In this document: positions 13,801 through 28,800 of the stretch, piece by piece | Layout: each line of letters begins with the position of its first letter | Position numbering within the stretch: position 1 is the first letter of the stretch | NCBI GenBank assembly: GCA_951640165.1 | Contig: OX621265.1 | Location: forward strand, 12,537,001 to 12,601,000 | Direction of reading: 5' to 3' | Source: Pseudoips prasinana | Lineage: Eukaryota > Arthropoda > Insecta > Lepidoptera > Nolidae | Length of the DNA: 64,000 bases | The notes under the pieces: model-generated | The model's database searches: none | Told to the model about the DNA's origin: nothing | What the model saw: only the letters and a program-made list of their open reading frames with translations | Made by a program: the position numbers and the translations under genes

Positions 13801-16800
13801 TCTTTCTAGCTCATCTTTAGAGGTATTTAGAAGAAGAACAAGGGAACACTTTTTGTCACAATCACTGTAATATAATAATATGTATTAGTATATTTAGGAG
13901 TTTTATATATATATATGTAGTATGTATAGTATGTAATTTGTTTGTATTATTAGTATGTATTAGTATGTATATATATCTATTTCTACCAGTTGGTAGTAGC
14001 AATTAGCAACACTTAATTTTATTTTTCTTTTGATGTTGTACACTGTTTTTCCCTTCTTCTACAAATCTCCCTCTGTCAGTGGTTTGCTGGAAGAAAACTC
14101 ATCAATGAGTTAAGCTCGCCCTTGTACATTAATTTAAAAATACACATGTATAAAATGTTTATTTTCTGTGTACAATAAAAAGAATAAGAGCTCTGACGAA
14201 CTTAGATAATTATGCAGCAGCGTGGCGCTCATAGCTAGATGCTCTCACAGATCCGTAAGTGATTGGCGAGGCTAAGCAACTAGACTCGCGGTCAGTCCAT
14301 TGATAGGTGACCGCCAAAATGGTTTAATTTCTGAGCGTCTCCGTGCTTTGGAGGGCACGTAAAGCTAAGCTAAGTCGGTCCCGGCTGTAGCCAGTCGTTA
14401 AGCCATGTTGGAGGCCTATTGGGCGGCTTGAACAACTCTGACACTAAGGTAACCAATGTCCATACGATAAGTAAGTAAGCATATTCTGTCCGGTGGAAGA
14501 AAGCCACTAAGTGAGGTGTATTAGTGGCTTTCTTCCACCTGACCGTTGGACCTTCAAGACCAGGTGGCCTTGAAGCGAAATTCTATGCCTTCCTTCACTT
14601 TAATGGGACTATTGTAATTTTTCCAGGTAGAAAAAGTAGAAGCAGTCTGGTGTTACACACCTGTGCCTCACACACTCGCACCTCGCAGGGCACTTAGAGC
14701 TATAGATCCTGTGCTTGTATTTGCTTGGCCGTGTTCGTTTGCCGCCCCATCCATTTGAGAATGCACATCCAGCTACACCAATCTGTCAAATTTCTTTTAT
14801 AGATTTTCAACTTTATCACGTAAGCATAAGGTTCATTTGGTTCTTTCAATTGGGGAAATTTAACTGATTGGGGTAGCTTGATGTGCTTGCGTCTGTACAT
14901 ATATTTACGCACATACTCTTGCACTCGTACTATTTACAGACTTACTTGTAAATCAACAACCTCGCAGACTAGAGATAGCTTACACCATAAGCAACAACTT
15001 GTGTTCTACAACTTTGATAATTTGTTAGATTTTATTATCGTACAAAAATAGTATTATTTTAGATCCCGCTTACATTATTTATAACTCTACATTAATCGCA
15101 AAAATTACGTATACATACATACGTTTGTGAAGCCGGCGGGAAAAAGGTGCAGCGCTAGCGTCTTTAAACATAACCCATTTTTTTAGCCGCTTGTCGTCCG
15201 TCGGTCTTTGGCGAGCCTATTTATACCTACAGATATCACGACAGTACAACAAAACCTTGTACAATTTTTTTTCTCATGTATTGAGTTATGTCCAAAGTCG
15301 TAGAACAAAAGTTATTGCTTATGATGTTAGCAATCTAGTCCAGCGAGGTTGTTGGTGTTTACAAGTAAACACACTAATATTATAAAGGAGAAAGTTTGTG
15401 AGTGTGTATATTTGTTACTCCTTCACGTCTAAACGGCTGGAGCGATTTTATTAAAATTTGGTATGGAGTTAGCTGACACCCTGGATTAACGCATAGGCTA
15501 TAACTTATAAGGTTTAACGCGGGTAAAACCGCGGGGCACAGCTAGTTCTATATTTTTTTTTTGTACGGACATTCGGTAAGTCTACTATTGACATCAGCAT
15601 CCAACTCTTATTAGCCGATAAATAAATGACTATGCCTTACACAGTATTCTCTCATTCCAGTGGAGGAGCTTATCTGCTTGGCCACGTGGAAGGAAGGCTC
15701 CACACGATACCTGGTGGGGCTTATATCACAGGTGCAGAGGCGGAACTCCATCTCCACCGACGAGGATATGTACAGGTAACCTTTTCATAATTTTATTACT
15801 ATTGTATATATATGGCCTTTACGTCTGTTACAGACGATTTACGGCGCATTGTCTGAGAGTCATTTTTTATGGTGGCTAAACAAACCGATGCGCGAGTGAC
15901 ATAGCCTGCCGCAGGCCTGACAAGAGAAGTTTGCGGTGGTTGGTGCCGAGCCGCTTTCATGTCGCTTCTGTCTCTTATCAGCAAGTACCTACTCCGAACC
16001 AGGCTTCATCAAGGGCCAAATTAATAGATCACATTTGACATCTGTCAGTTACTAGTAAAGTGAATTGTAAAATGACCTTATTTGGTAATTATGACAATAA
16101 AGATAAATCGTAACTGAAACAAAATTAAGAAAATGTGAAATGAAATATGTTTATTTGCCAGCAAGTGCAGTTCTGACTACGAAAAAATAACGAAAAGAAA
16201 TACGAAAGGATAGTTATTATATTATTATATGTGCCCCGTGGTTTTACCCGCGTTAAATTTTATAAATTATCACAGCTCCTCCCCCGTAGGTGATAGCGTG
16301 ATAATTTGTAGCCTGTATGTTGACCCGACCTCTTAGTAATATTCATGCAAAATTTGAAGTAAATCCATGCAGAAGTTTTTTAGTTTAGCCCGGACATACA
16401 TACAGACAAACAGACAAAAATTTTAAAAACGATATTTTTAGCTTTGATATCGTTTGTAGATCACGCCCCAAGTATCCTTTAAAAAAAATATTCCATGTAC
16501 AGTGTTGACTTTCCTATGATTTTATTATCTATATGTATAGATGATGATGATGACGATGTATACTTTCAGATGTTTCGTGTACAAGGGCCAACACGCCGAC
16601 AAGTCTGTCACATATAACATAGCACAATCGGGCGACGCCACGTGCAACGGGCTTACTTCCCCCGTTGAAGGCAGTCGCACTATGAAACTGACTAACAGTA
16701 AGTATCTTTGGCTAAGTATAACTGGCTCTGAGAATATATGATGATGATGTCCTCCCGACCGAATTTCGGCCACGGCGGCCAGTCTTAATGGAGACTAGCC

Positions 16801-19800
16801 AATTGCGCAGGACATATTATAGTGCACATTCTATCACTCTCATGATCCGATGGGACACCTAGCGACACGACCGGAAAGAGTTCAGGTACAGGATCGACGG
16901 CTTTACGTGCTCTCCGTGGCGTGTAATACCGCCAATTTCCAGACTACGGGCTGATACTGAGAAATTTCTTTTTACAGAAAAATCCCAAAATAACTTTTTG
17001 CTTGACCCGGGATTTGAACCCAGGACCTCATTATCTGCGGTTGAACATGCTACCGCTAGACCAACGAGGCAGGAAGTCATGAGAATATATAATAGGATAC
17101 TAGATCATATAAAAGAAGTTCGTCCACCTAGCTAGCTAGAGAAAGCCGCAGATTAGCTAGGGAAGGTTCCTCAGCGGCGAGGATCGTATTGGCCCCTTAA
17201 TACGTGATCAGTGATCCATTGATTTAGAATTCCGTATTTTTACTTCAGCGGCCGCCTGAGCTGTGGCCCGAACCCCATCAGGGTGCCCTCAGGTATTAGT
17301 CGCTTAAATTAAGCTACTGGTTGAGAGCCTTCTGCGATAGCCAACTGCTCGTTGTCTTCAATTCTTTAATTTTAATATAGTAGTACTAAATTTAAAAATA
17401 ATAACTTAGAAACTTGTTATTTATTGAATGATTTAAAAAATATGTGATAAGACAGACCGCACGGACGGACTAATATAATTTTTTATTTACTTTATACTGT
17501 TTATCTTTACTTTATCTTGTTTCCTGCTGTGTGGTGACGGCGACAAATATCAGAATCAGAATATCATCACCCCATCTCATCCCGTGGGGGGCGTAGAAGT
17601 CGACCCGAGGGAATAACTACCAGAGGACGGGCAGCAGCTTCCTTCTGATTACCATGACCATCTTACTGCGATCGCCAACCCGCCTGCCAAGCGTGGCGAT
17701 TATGGCATATCCCCCCAAGACGATTCTTGAGGGAGGCTTGTCCAGCAGTGGACTCATTTAGCTGTAATGATTATACTGTTTCTACTATGTTTATGTACCT
17801 ACTGCATCATGAGCTTGACAAGTACAAGTGTATGTAAATACCCAAGTGCTGAATAAGTTTCATTATGTTATTTCATTTTACCGTATGAATGCTTTGGATG
17901 TATAAAAAGAACTGTATTTGAATGAAATAATTCCCCCTAAATGGATCACACTCTGTATTCTATGGGAAAATGCAACTTAGTGGAAAAACTGCCTAAGTAT
18001 AACTCATTTCCCCGGATTTTGACGGGCCTGTTGGCGTGGTTGGCAAATGCTTGCTTTTCACGCCGGAGGTCGCTGGTTCGATTCCCACCCAGGACAAATA
18101 TTTGTGTGCATGAACATGTCTGTCTGTCCTGAGTCTGGGTGTAATTATCTATATTACAAAAGAAAAGTAGTAATATGTAGTATATCAGTTTTCTGGTTTC
18201 CATAGTACAAGCTCTGCTTAGTTTGGGGTCAGATAGCCGTGTATAATAATGTCCCAGGATATTATTATATTATTATTATTTCAGGGATTCGGATTGGAGG
18301 TAGTGCATAACCGCTCTAATACAGGCTGGGGACTATACGAGACCACATCAATTTGAACCTTATAGCTTATGAAATAAGGTCCAAAAACAATGACGGAAAA
18401 AAATAGCAAAGTCTACTTAATGGTTAAGATTGGTCTTAAGCAAATTTTTACTTATGTTTCAGTTGACGACGAACACAACCGATGCCACTTCCCGAGCTGG
18501 GTGGTGGACCACCACAAGTGGTACAGTCTCGACCATAAGCACCAATACCACTTCACCACTAAAAACGCCACACTCAAGGTATATATAAATACTTACCTTT
18601 ACTTATGTAAAACTAGCTGTGCCCCATGGTTTTACTCATAGCGGAACGTAAGGGATCGGCGATCGGTTAAGCAACTAGGCTCCCGGCCACCAAAGTGGTT
18701 TAATTTTTGAGCGTCTCCGTGCTTCGGAGGGCACGTTGAACTGTCGGTCCCGGTTGTAGCCAATAGGCAATAGTCGTTAAGCCATGTCAGAGGCCTACTG
18801 GGCGGCTTGAATAACTCTGACACCAGGGGAACCACTGCTCATACGATAAGTAGTAGTAAGTATAGCCTATGTGTTATTCTGATATATGATGATGTTCTCC
18901 CGACCGAATTTCGGCGGCCAGTCTTAATGGAGACTAGCCAATTGCGCAGGACATGTTATAGTGCACAAGTGTGTGCGCAAACACAGGGGCACTTTATATT
19001 CCATCACTCTCATGATCCGATGGGACGCCTAGCGACATGACCGGAAAGAGTTCAGGTACAGGACCGATGGCTTTACGTGCTCTCCGAGGCACGGGGGTGT
19101 AATACCGCCAACTTCCAGACTTCGGGTTGATACTGAGAAATTTCTTTTTACGGAAAAATCCCAAAATCCATACATACGCACAAACTTTCGCATTTATAAT
19201 GTAAGTAGGATAAAGATATATATTGACTTAAGACACTTTTTCATGTCCACTGCTGTAGAAAGGCCTCCCTAAAGTAGGCTGGTATTACGAAACCCTCATC
19301 CAGTGGCTTCCAGCGATCCTTCCAAGATCATGGGTAGAACTTCTGGAGAGTCTACGTCCGGTCCGGTTCGTGGTCGCCACTCGAGAAACCCACAGAAGAG
19401 AGAATTTTTAAATTGAATATTTGAGCAATATTAGGCATACTGACTGTTTACCGTATATGGTTTCCGGCCTAGATAAAATAACAGAGCCACTCCATACCAC
19501 CCCGTGGGTATCGTAAAAGGCGACTTAGGGTCAGCGCAGACAGAGAGGAGCGCAGCGGAGAGGATTTTATTAAGGCACTAGACAATCAACTTTAAAGCTA
19601 TAGGAATAAAGTACATATATGCTTGAACCTGACAAAATGCTCGCGCAGTCTCGCGAATTATAATGTTCATGCATACATGCACTTTATTTAAATAATTTTA
19701 AAGTTGATTTTCTAGTGCCTTAAAAAAATCCTCTCCGCTACAACTAACTAACAGTTAACTACGCTAACGTTATAGCTTTATGTAACTACTGCATTGTGAG

Positions 19801-22800
19801 CTTAACAAGTACAAGTGTATGTAAATACCCAAGTGCTGATTAAGTTTCATTATTTTATTTCATTTCACCGCATGAATGCTTTGGATGTATAAAAAGAAAA
19901 GAAAAGAAACCTTTGGATGTATAAAAAGAAAAGAAAAGAAACCTTTGGGGGAGGCCTTTGTCCAGCAGTGGACGGTATAAGTCTGATGATGATGGGGCAT
20001 ACTGAAAAGAATCATTCTTTTTCATTGCTTGTATATACAACATGTAACTTAATTAACGCACTTCCTGTAAATAGTTTGAACAGAATCGTTTACTGAATGG
20101 ATTTATATTATTTTTAATATAGGTAATATTTTTTATTCCAAAATAATTAAAATGACGGAAGTTATTGTAATATTAACCCTGTACAGTCAAAACAAATTGA
20201 AATGGACCGTAAGTCAAAGTAATAAGACTTTTAAAATCGCAGGTTTATTTGTATTCATACAAATTCCATCATTCAATACAAAATAAAATTAAAAACTTTA
20301 TTCTAAGAAACTAATTTAGTAAATAACAATGCATATACATGTTAAATTAAAAATTAAATTTGTTTTATGATTACAACATAATATTCTAATTGGGGTGTTT
20401 GAGGGTGTGCGTTAATTACGGTACATGTTGTAGATAATACATTAAAATTCGTAAATTTTGTTAGCGGCTAAGTGTATTTTATTAACCTCGTCTACCAAAT
20501 GTTTTATTTAATAAACAAAGGGAAAATGATGTCTGAACAAAAATTATAAACTAATTATTATTCAAAAACTAGAAACGTAGTTAAAAATAACTATAAATTA
20601 AAATTTTAAATGTACTTGAAAAGCAAAAAGTGTGCGTCGGCCGGGAATCGAACCCGGATCAACTGCTTGGAAGGCAACTATGCTGACCATTACACCACCG
20701 ACGCCTTGAGATGCACTTGCAAAATTATTGCTCACTTAGAGAAATGTTTTACACTCAATAGGGATTATTCATATTTAGGGATGAGATAATGAAATTTATT
20801 CAGTTCTTGGGTATACTTGTACTTGGCAAGCTCACAATGCAGTACATAAACATAGTAGAATACAATATTATCTGGTTTCCATAGTTCAAGCTCTGCTTAG
20901 TTTGGGATCAGATGGCCGTGTGTGAATAATGTCCCAGGATATTATTATTATTCATATAGATACGCTCTTAGGCTAGCTCCGCTAAGATTTGCAGTTCTCG
21001 TCATATATCTTTTATGAAGACTATGAAGAAGAATGTTCTGTACCTTCGGAGGTCGTTTTTAGGGTAACGTACCTAAACGGTAAAACGGGACCCTATTACT
21101 AAGACTTCGCTGTCTGTCCGTCTGTCACCAGGCTGTATCTCATGAACCGTGACAGTAAGACAGTTGAAATTTTCACAGAAGATGTATTTCTGTTGCCGCT
21201 ATAACAACAAATACTAAGAAACAAAATATAATAAATGTTTAAGTGAGCTCCCATACAACAAACGTGATATTTTTTTCTTGTTATTATAGATATAGTACGG
21301 AACCCTTCGTGCGCGAGTCTGACTCGCACTTGGCCGGTTTTTGTGAAAATTAAGTGATTTATTTTCCATTATTACAGATTGAGAATGATGACGGCACGGT
21401 TGAGGAGAAGCGGCTGGTATGTCACTCTATTCTAGAACAGAAGGAGCAAAGGCTTGTGAAGTTGGTCGCTCATCTTACTAGAGGATGGTAAGTGTATTTG
21501 ACCTTAATTCTTTTTGGGTTCCGTACGTTAAAATTGTAACACGGAACCCTTACACTGCTAATATGTCAGTTTGTCTGTCTATCACAGGCACTTTGCACTA
21601 AATCTACTGGCACAATTACATTGAAATTTGGTACACATATGAAATGTATTGAGGGGTAAATGTTTTATATATAAAGTTTCAAACTGTACCGGATGAAAAT
21701 GACTTGTTGTGATGTCTTCAAACATATATTTTTATATTTTTTATATATTATATAGACTGTTCTCAAGTTATTAGGAAAAGTGACAATTTATTACCATTTC
21801 CTCTTTAAATGTTAAACTACTTGGAGATAGAGATGAGAGTAAACGAGGCAAAAGAGGTGTACAAAGATCGTGACAAATGGAAATCCGTTGTCTCTGCCCA
21901 CCCTTCTGGGAAAAGATATACTCTTGTTATCTATCAATAAATAACTATTATCTCTACGATTAGTACAGAAAAAGATGCCATTTCCTCTTTATATATACAT
22001 ATGTGCATACATAGACATACGCCTGTTTCTCTGAAGGGTAGGCAGAGACAACGGATTTCCATTTGTCACGATCTTTGTACTCCTCTTTGGGCCCCTGTAC
22101 AAACTTATGCCAATTACTGATCTGCCTGACACAAGTTTCAAGACAAATATTAAACGTGTACTTATGGCTAGGGGTTATTACACCACTAAAGAGTACATCG
22201 ATGACAAAGACGCCTGGCGCTCACCACCTACCTGCACATTGCTCGCTGGAGATCTTGTAGCCATATAGACATGACTAATTTGTTGAGTTGTGTGAACTAT
22301 CTGTGACTATCTGTAATATGATTGCTAATATATACTAAATTTTAAATTTATTGACTCTGTCTCAAAATCAATAATGTTAGTGTTTCGATGTTTTTCTTTT
22401 GTTTCCTAAATATAATCTAAATTAATATACATTCAGACAACCGATCGAGCAGATATTGTGTTTGCCTACTAAATAATTACTTTAAGTGGACCAAATCCCG
22501 TGTTCATGCCCGCTTGAGTATGTTTCGCCGGACCGTCTCAACTGGGCCGTGTTGAAACCGGTAGTAGATGAACCTGCTGAGTTTGTTTCGCTGGGTCTTC
22601 TCAGTTGCGTCGCATTGGATCCGGTGGTAGCATTAAAGCGCGACCGTCGTTTTAAACACAAGGTCCGTTATAATAATAATACTGAATACATACCTTAATA
22701 TAGACAGAACCATTCAGACAATATGTAGTAAAATATAAATTTCAATACATAATATTATAAACTTCAACTAAACATAATCTCCTTGACAATAACTTAAAAC

Positions 22801-25800
22801 AAGCTGGCTAAATATCACTACCTTTATAAAATAAATTGTATAAATGTTTTAACATTCCGTGTACCTAAATATCTGTGATAAGTAACTAGAAATAATAACT
22901 GTATTACTACAACTATTTACAAGCGCTTTTTTAAAGTCTACGTGAATAAAATCCTTTTTTTATTTTTATTGTTGGGAATTTATGTAGATCGGTCTTAGGT
23001 CGCCTCTAAGAACCCTCCGGGTTGAAAATGGCCTGCCTACCCCCACTTTAGGATTGCAGGTTCTCTCCTATAAACGATAATCTCGAAACCTTATATTAAT
23101 GTAGTTGCTTTTCTTATTTTCTTTAGTGAGTCTGGGCACGTGTGTGTTCGTGTGTGGGGCCGCGAGGGCGGCGTGCTGGAGCTGCAGCTGGGCGCCGCGC
23201 TGCACGACGCGCCGCACGACGCGTGCGCGCCCGACCGGTACACGCCGCACGTCACACTCATCAGTACGTACTCTAACTACGTTGCACGACGCGCCACACG
23301 TCGCGCTGCACGATACGTGCCATCCATCACAATATTAATAGCAGATTTCAATGTTAATAATAATAATAACCGTCACCGTAGCCTAGTTGGTAGTGCTCCT
23401 GCATACGAAGCTGGTGGTCCTGGGTTCGAATCCCGGTAAGTACAAATATTTGTGTGATGAGCACGAATATTTGTTTCTGAGTCATGGATGTTTTCTATGT
23501 ATTTAAGTATTTATCTATCTATATAAGTATGAATATCGTCGCCTGGTACCCATAGTACAAGCTTTGCTTAGTTTGGGGCTAGGATGATCTGTGTGATATT
23601 GTACCAAGATATTAAGATATGAATAATATCTAGGGACAATGCCAAAGTGTTTACAAATTTTGCAAACCGCCACTAATTTTTGTTTAAAGTTTGTTATATT
23701 TAAACGTTTTTATTAATTGCACGTGTAGCGCAGCGGCTAAGACAGTCGACTCGCCACTTCGTGTCGCTGGTTCGAGTCCCGCGCCGGACAACTATTTGTG
23801 TGACCCATAAATAGTTGTTCTGAGTCTGGATGTAATTTGTGTCCGTCTATTATGTTTGTAAAGTACCCTGCGACACAGGGATTAATTTCTCTAATGCGGG
23901 CATTGTCTTTAAAGAAAAAAAAGAAACTTGAGAGGTATCAAGGGACACCCGGATGGAACGAAGTTATTTCTTATTATTTATTATGTACAAAAATAATCGT
24001 CGCGACACCACACTGTTCAATGCGAAATAGAAATGAAAATATCTGGCTTGCTTTCTATAAGATAGAGAGAGAGAGAGAGAGAGACAGACAGAGAAACATG
24101 CGCACGCCGCACAGCTGCAAAAAGTGTCGTGACAACTTTTCGTAAGATTTTTTTCCGTCTAACCCCCTTGCACACGCGCGATAAGGAACTTCGTTCCAAA
24201 AAAAATATGGTAGGTATAGTTGATTATTATTTTATAAGACCATTCAAGAAAAGGCCATCTTGTAAAGCGCAGCGAAACAAGTCTTCTCCGTGTTTTTTAT
24301 TCCGTAAAAATATAAATAATAGTTTTACAAAGTTAAAGTTATAATAATTGTGAACATATTCACCCATTGCATCAAGACAAAAGTTATCTCTCTTAAATTC
24401 TAAGTGTAAAGTGCATAATATATAGTTTTAACCAACGCCATTAAAACTTGTAATATCTTTACATCAAAACATATTTAAGATAAATAAACTAACTGAACCT
24501 GTGAAAACCAAGTGAAGTGCATTATAATCCAGTGTAAAGTTATATTTTTACTGTGAAATACAACATTTTGTGAAATTAAACATTCGACGACGACGGTTAC
24601 AGAATATAAAATATTTCAAACATTTAGTCATTCAACTGTCGTATCAAATTAGTTATTTAACGATATACACGCTAATTTCACATTGAAGTTCAACCACCTC
24701 TTAGCCTAGCGGCGTGAACACTGGCTTAATTAGTATCTACATATCTCTGAGGTAGAGAGTTCAAACCACGGTACACTCAAGTCTTTTTGGAATGTTGTAT
24801 TGTTTATTCATGTATGTATAAAATAAATTGAACATGGATTCTCAAGAACAAAACAATATAACAATAAGGCATAAGATTAGAAAACGGATGGCTAAAACCC
24901 TATCATATGAATCTTTGGCGAATTGTTCTATGGATTCTTCAAATTGCCACTTGAACGCCTTAAGCATGTGATGGATTTATCTACGGGTATTTTGACATCA
25001 CCATCAACTGAAATATTGAAATTAAAGAAAGAATTAGAGGAAAATAGTCGTCTTTTGGCTTGTGCTAACGATAAAATAAATAAGCTAGCGATAAAATATT
25101 GGAAAACTCACAGCAAAGAAACATTGTAAATGATATGAAGTCTAAAAATGAAAAGTTTGAGGAACTGTTGTATATACAAAATATGAATAAGCCTAGATCG
25201 ACAAGAACGTGTGATAATAAATGACCTAAAAAAATATTACACTCATTTTCTTCGGACAATGGATTCCAGTCGTCGAAGGCAATGCAAACTGATGAGACAT
25301 CTTTACATGCTATACCGGAAAACCGTCTAAATCAGACGTTGGACTCGGAACAAGGCGTTCATATTACGAAAAATAAATCAAAAACCATTTACATATTTGG
25401 TGGGCAGCAATGTTGTGGTTTAGCATTAGCCTTATATCGATCAAGATTGGCCACTCGATATGAAGATTATAAGATTTCATCTGTTACGAAACCATTTGCT
25501 TCTAGTACGGAAATACTAACTATCGGTAAAGATATAAAACCATCTGATCAGGATAAGATAATTATAAACATTGGGGAGGAGGATCGTAATCCGATACAAT
25601 TACTGTACAACTTGTCGAAAGCTGTTGAAACTTTTCGCATGTGTCATGTATTTATTATTGGTGTAAGAAAAAGTAGATGTTTAAATCATATAAAATTAAA
25701 TAGTACATTAGAGACCTTTTGTAAAAATATAGATAATTGCCATTTTATTAATTGTTTTAGCCTGCCTAGCCAATATTTATATAAATCTATAAATACTGCA

Positions 25801-28800
25801 ATTGATATAGTCGATTATAATAACAAATATTTGAATTTTAAAAACAATATAATATATACGCAAAATAATACTGTTCAACCTAAAAGCGTTACTCGTAAGA
25901 ACGTTTTTGTTGATTCACAGAATATGATTGAAAATAATATAAGTTATCATGAAAACAATATAAATAATACTACAGTAAAAAAAGAAATTTCTAAAGGCAA
26001 TATTTTATATTATTTTAAGCCATTACAAAAACCCATAAGGAATTCTAGTTTAGGTACTCCAACACCAAGTACAACGCTTTTTCGTGAATAGCCAAAATGT
26101 TGGTAACTGTCTAGCTACTGTAATGCATCAAAATATTGCAGGTTTACTTAACAAGATTGCCCTTATCGAGCTTAGTTTAGTTGAATTGTCGAATACCAAT
26201 TTAGATGTTTTATGTTTTTCCGAAACATTTGTAAAAGCCGGTGATGAGGCAAATATCATATTTAAAAAGTATAAGCTTGCATGTTCCTTTTCGAGGAAGA
26301 AAGAAAAACGGGGAGGTGTGTGTATTTTGATTAACAAATCATTACATTTTAAGGAATTCGAATACTCGAAGGAGTTGAGTATAGAAAGAGTGTTTGAATG
26401 TTGTGGAGTAGAGTTACCTTCCTTACAATGTACTGTTATATGTATATACCGGATACCAAATTCAAATTTATTATTATTTTTTGACAAGCTAGAATCATTA
26501 TTATACAAACTAAGATTAAAACCCAAAAAACGATTTATTATTACTGGAGACCTTAACATAGATTTATTAAAAGATACAAGCAATGCAGTTAAACTTAAAG
26601 CTCTTATGTTCAATTACGGTTTCTTTCTCCACATAGATAAACCTACGCGCCTGAAAGCTTGCTTGGATCACATATTTAGCAATATTCAAATTTCAACTGG
26701 TAATGTTTATGAATTGCAGCTCTCTGATCATAATACTTGTCAGACTATAACTTTTCCGATTAAACAAAAAAAACCGAGACTTTGTCGACGCTTTAGCCAG
26801 TTTATCATGGACCAACATTATTAGATATACTGACGTTAATAAGAGTTTCAATGAATTTCATGATATATTCCTACTCTTTTATAAACTTTGTTTCCCTCTC
26901 CGACGTATAAAAATATACGCTAATAATATCACAGCAAAATGGATCACTAGGGGTCTTAAAACGTCTTGTGTCAACAAACGTAAGATTAAGTTAATATGCT
27001 ATCAAAAAAATTATGCTGAGTTGAAATGTAAATATAAAAGATATAATAAAATTTTAAAAAAGTGCATTCTAAACTCAAACAGAATGACTAATTATTTGTA
27101 TGTAGCCAACTCAAAAAATAAAAACAAGGCAACATGGGAAATAATTAAAAATAAATCAGATTCTATTAGAACGTATGAACAAATCAACTCTATTATCAAC
27201 CATAATAATTTAACCATAAATGAACCTTATGAGATTGCCAAAACGTTTAATGATTTTTTTATTTCAGTGTCAAATAAGTCAAATACGAATAATTTTGTAG
27301 GAAATAGACATTTACTTCCAGATGCAAACATTTCTAGCTTGTTCTTACGTCCATGCACCGAATCTGAAATTCATCGGGTAATTCAAAGCTTAAATAATAA
27401 GAGGTCTGTTGGTTATGACGAGATATCCACCTATATACTGAAAACGTGTGCTTCAACAATATCATTAATACTGTGTCATCTAATCAACATGTCCCTAAGT
27501 GAAGGAATATTTCCAGACAAGCTTAAATTTAGTATCATCAAACCGTTGCACAAAAAAGGTAGCAAATCAGATCTAAATAATTACAGGCCAATCACTCTCA
27601 TCCCCATATTTTCCAAGATGTATGAAAAAATTATGCATAGTAGACTCATTCAATTTCTAAATAAATACAATATTATTAATAATGAACAAAATGGTTTTCA
27701 AAAGGGCAAATCAACAACATTAGCCGCTTACTCACTTATTCGAACCATCACAGAAAAAATTGACAAAAACAATCAGTTACGGTTGTCTTTCTTGATATGA
27801 GTAAGGCTTTTGACCTTGTAGACCATAAAATCTTGCTAAATAAGTGTGAGCGTTATGGTATAAGAGGGCCTGCCCATAGCTGGTTAAAAAGTTATCTATA
27901 TGACAGAAGGCAATGCGTAGAAATATCTCGTATAGATGAAGAACTTGTATCAACTTGTTATAGATGTCCATATGAATTCAACAGATCTGGAGTGCCACAG
28001 GGCAGTATCCTTGGTCCTCTCCTATTTCTTTTGTACATAAATGACTTGCCTACAGTAACAACTCAGAAATGCGTACTATTTGCGGACGATATCTCAGTAA
28101 TAATCCCGGATAATACCTCGAATCACGAAGCTACAGTTACAGTAGAACTAGATAATATTTTTCAATGGCTCACAGAAAATAAACTTAACGTAAATGTATC
28201 GAAAACTAAATTTGTGCCGTTTAGTAATTATAAATTAAAACCAAAACAGATACATCTATCTTTAAACGGGGAAACAATTGAAAAAGACAATAAAATACGA
28301 TTTCTAGGTATAACTGTAGATGAAAATTGCACCTGGCGAAGTCATATAAATAAATTATCTGAAAAATTAAATAGGTTCGTATACGCCTTAAAACAATTAC
28401 GTGAAACTGCGAACGAGAATGCAACGCTGAGTGCTTACTATGGTTATGTTAGCTCTGTTCTTAGGTACGGCTTACTTCTATGGGGAAATGCCAGCGATAT
28501 AAATCAAATTTTCATTGTACAGAAAAAATGTTTAAGAGCGATATGTGGTGCTAGTCCCTTTGACAGCTGCCGGCCTCTTTTTAAGAAATTGAAAATCTTG
28601 ACTTTGGTATCTATGTATATACTTGAAGTTTCTATGTTTGTCAGAAACCACTCGTACTTATTTTCCAAGGCAAGCGACGATAGCAGATTTCTTAAAAGGG
28701 ATCCAACAAAATTAAGAGTAGAGTGGTGCAGAACTACTTTACATTATAAAAACAGCCACAGTATGGCAATAAAGGTTTACAACCACATTCCCAAAACTTT

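Noticed and set aside
18055..18095. tRNA-like heads of SINEs as functional tRNA genes
   Set aside because: They lack paired acceptor stems and continue into SINE bodies; only 20633-20704 has a full cloverleaf and terminator.
26128..26613. Minus-strand 161-codon frame
   Set aside because: It is the antisense shadow of the LINE endonuclease domain, which has clear motifs on the + strand.
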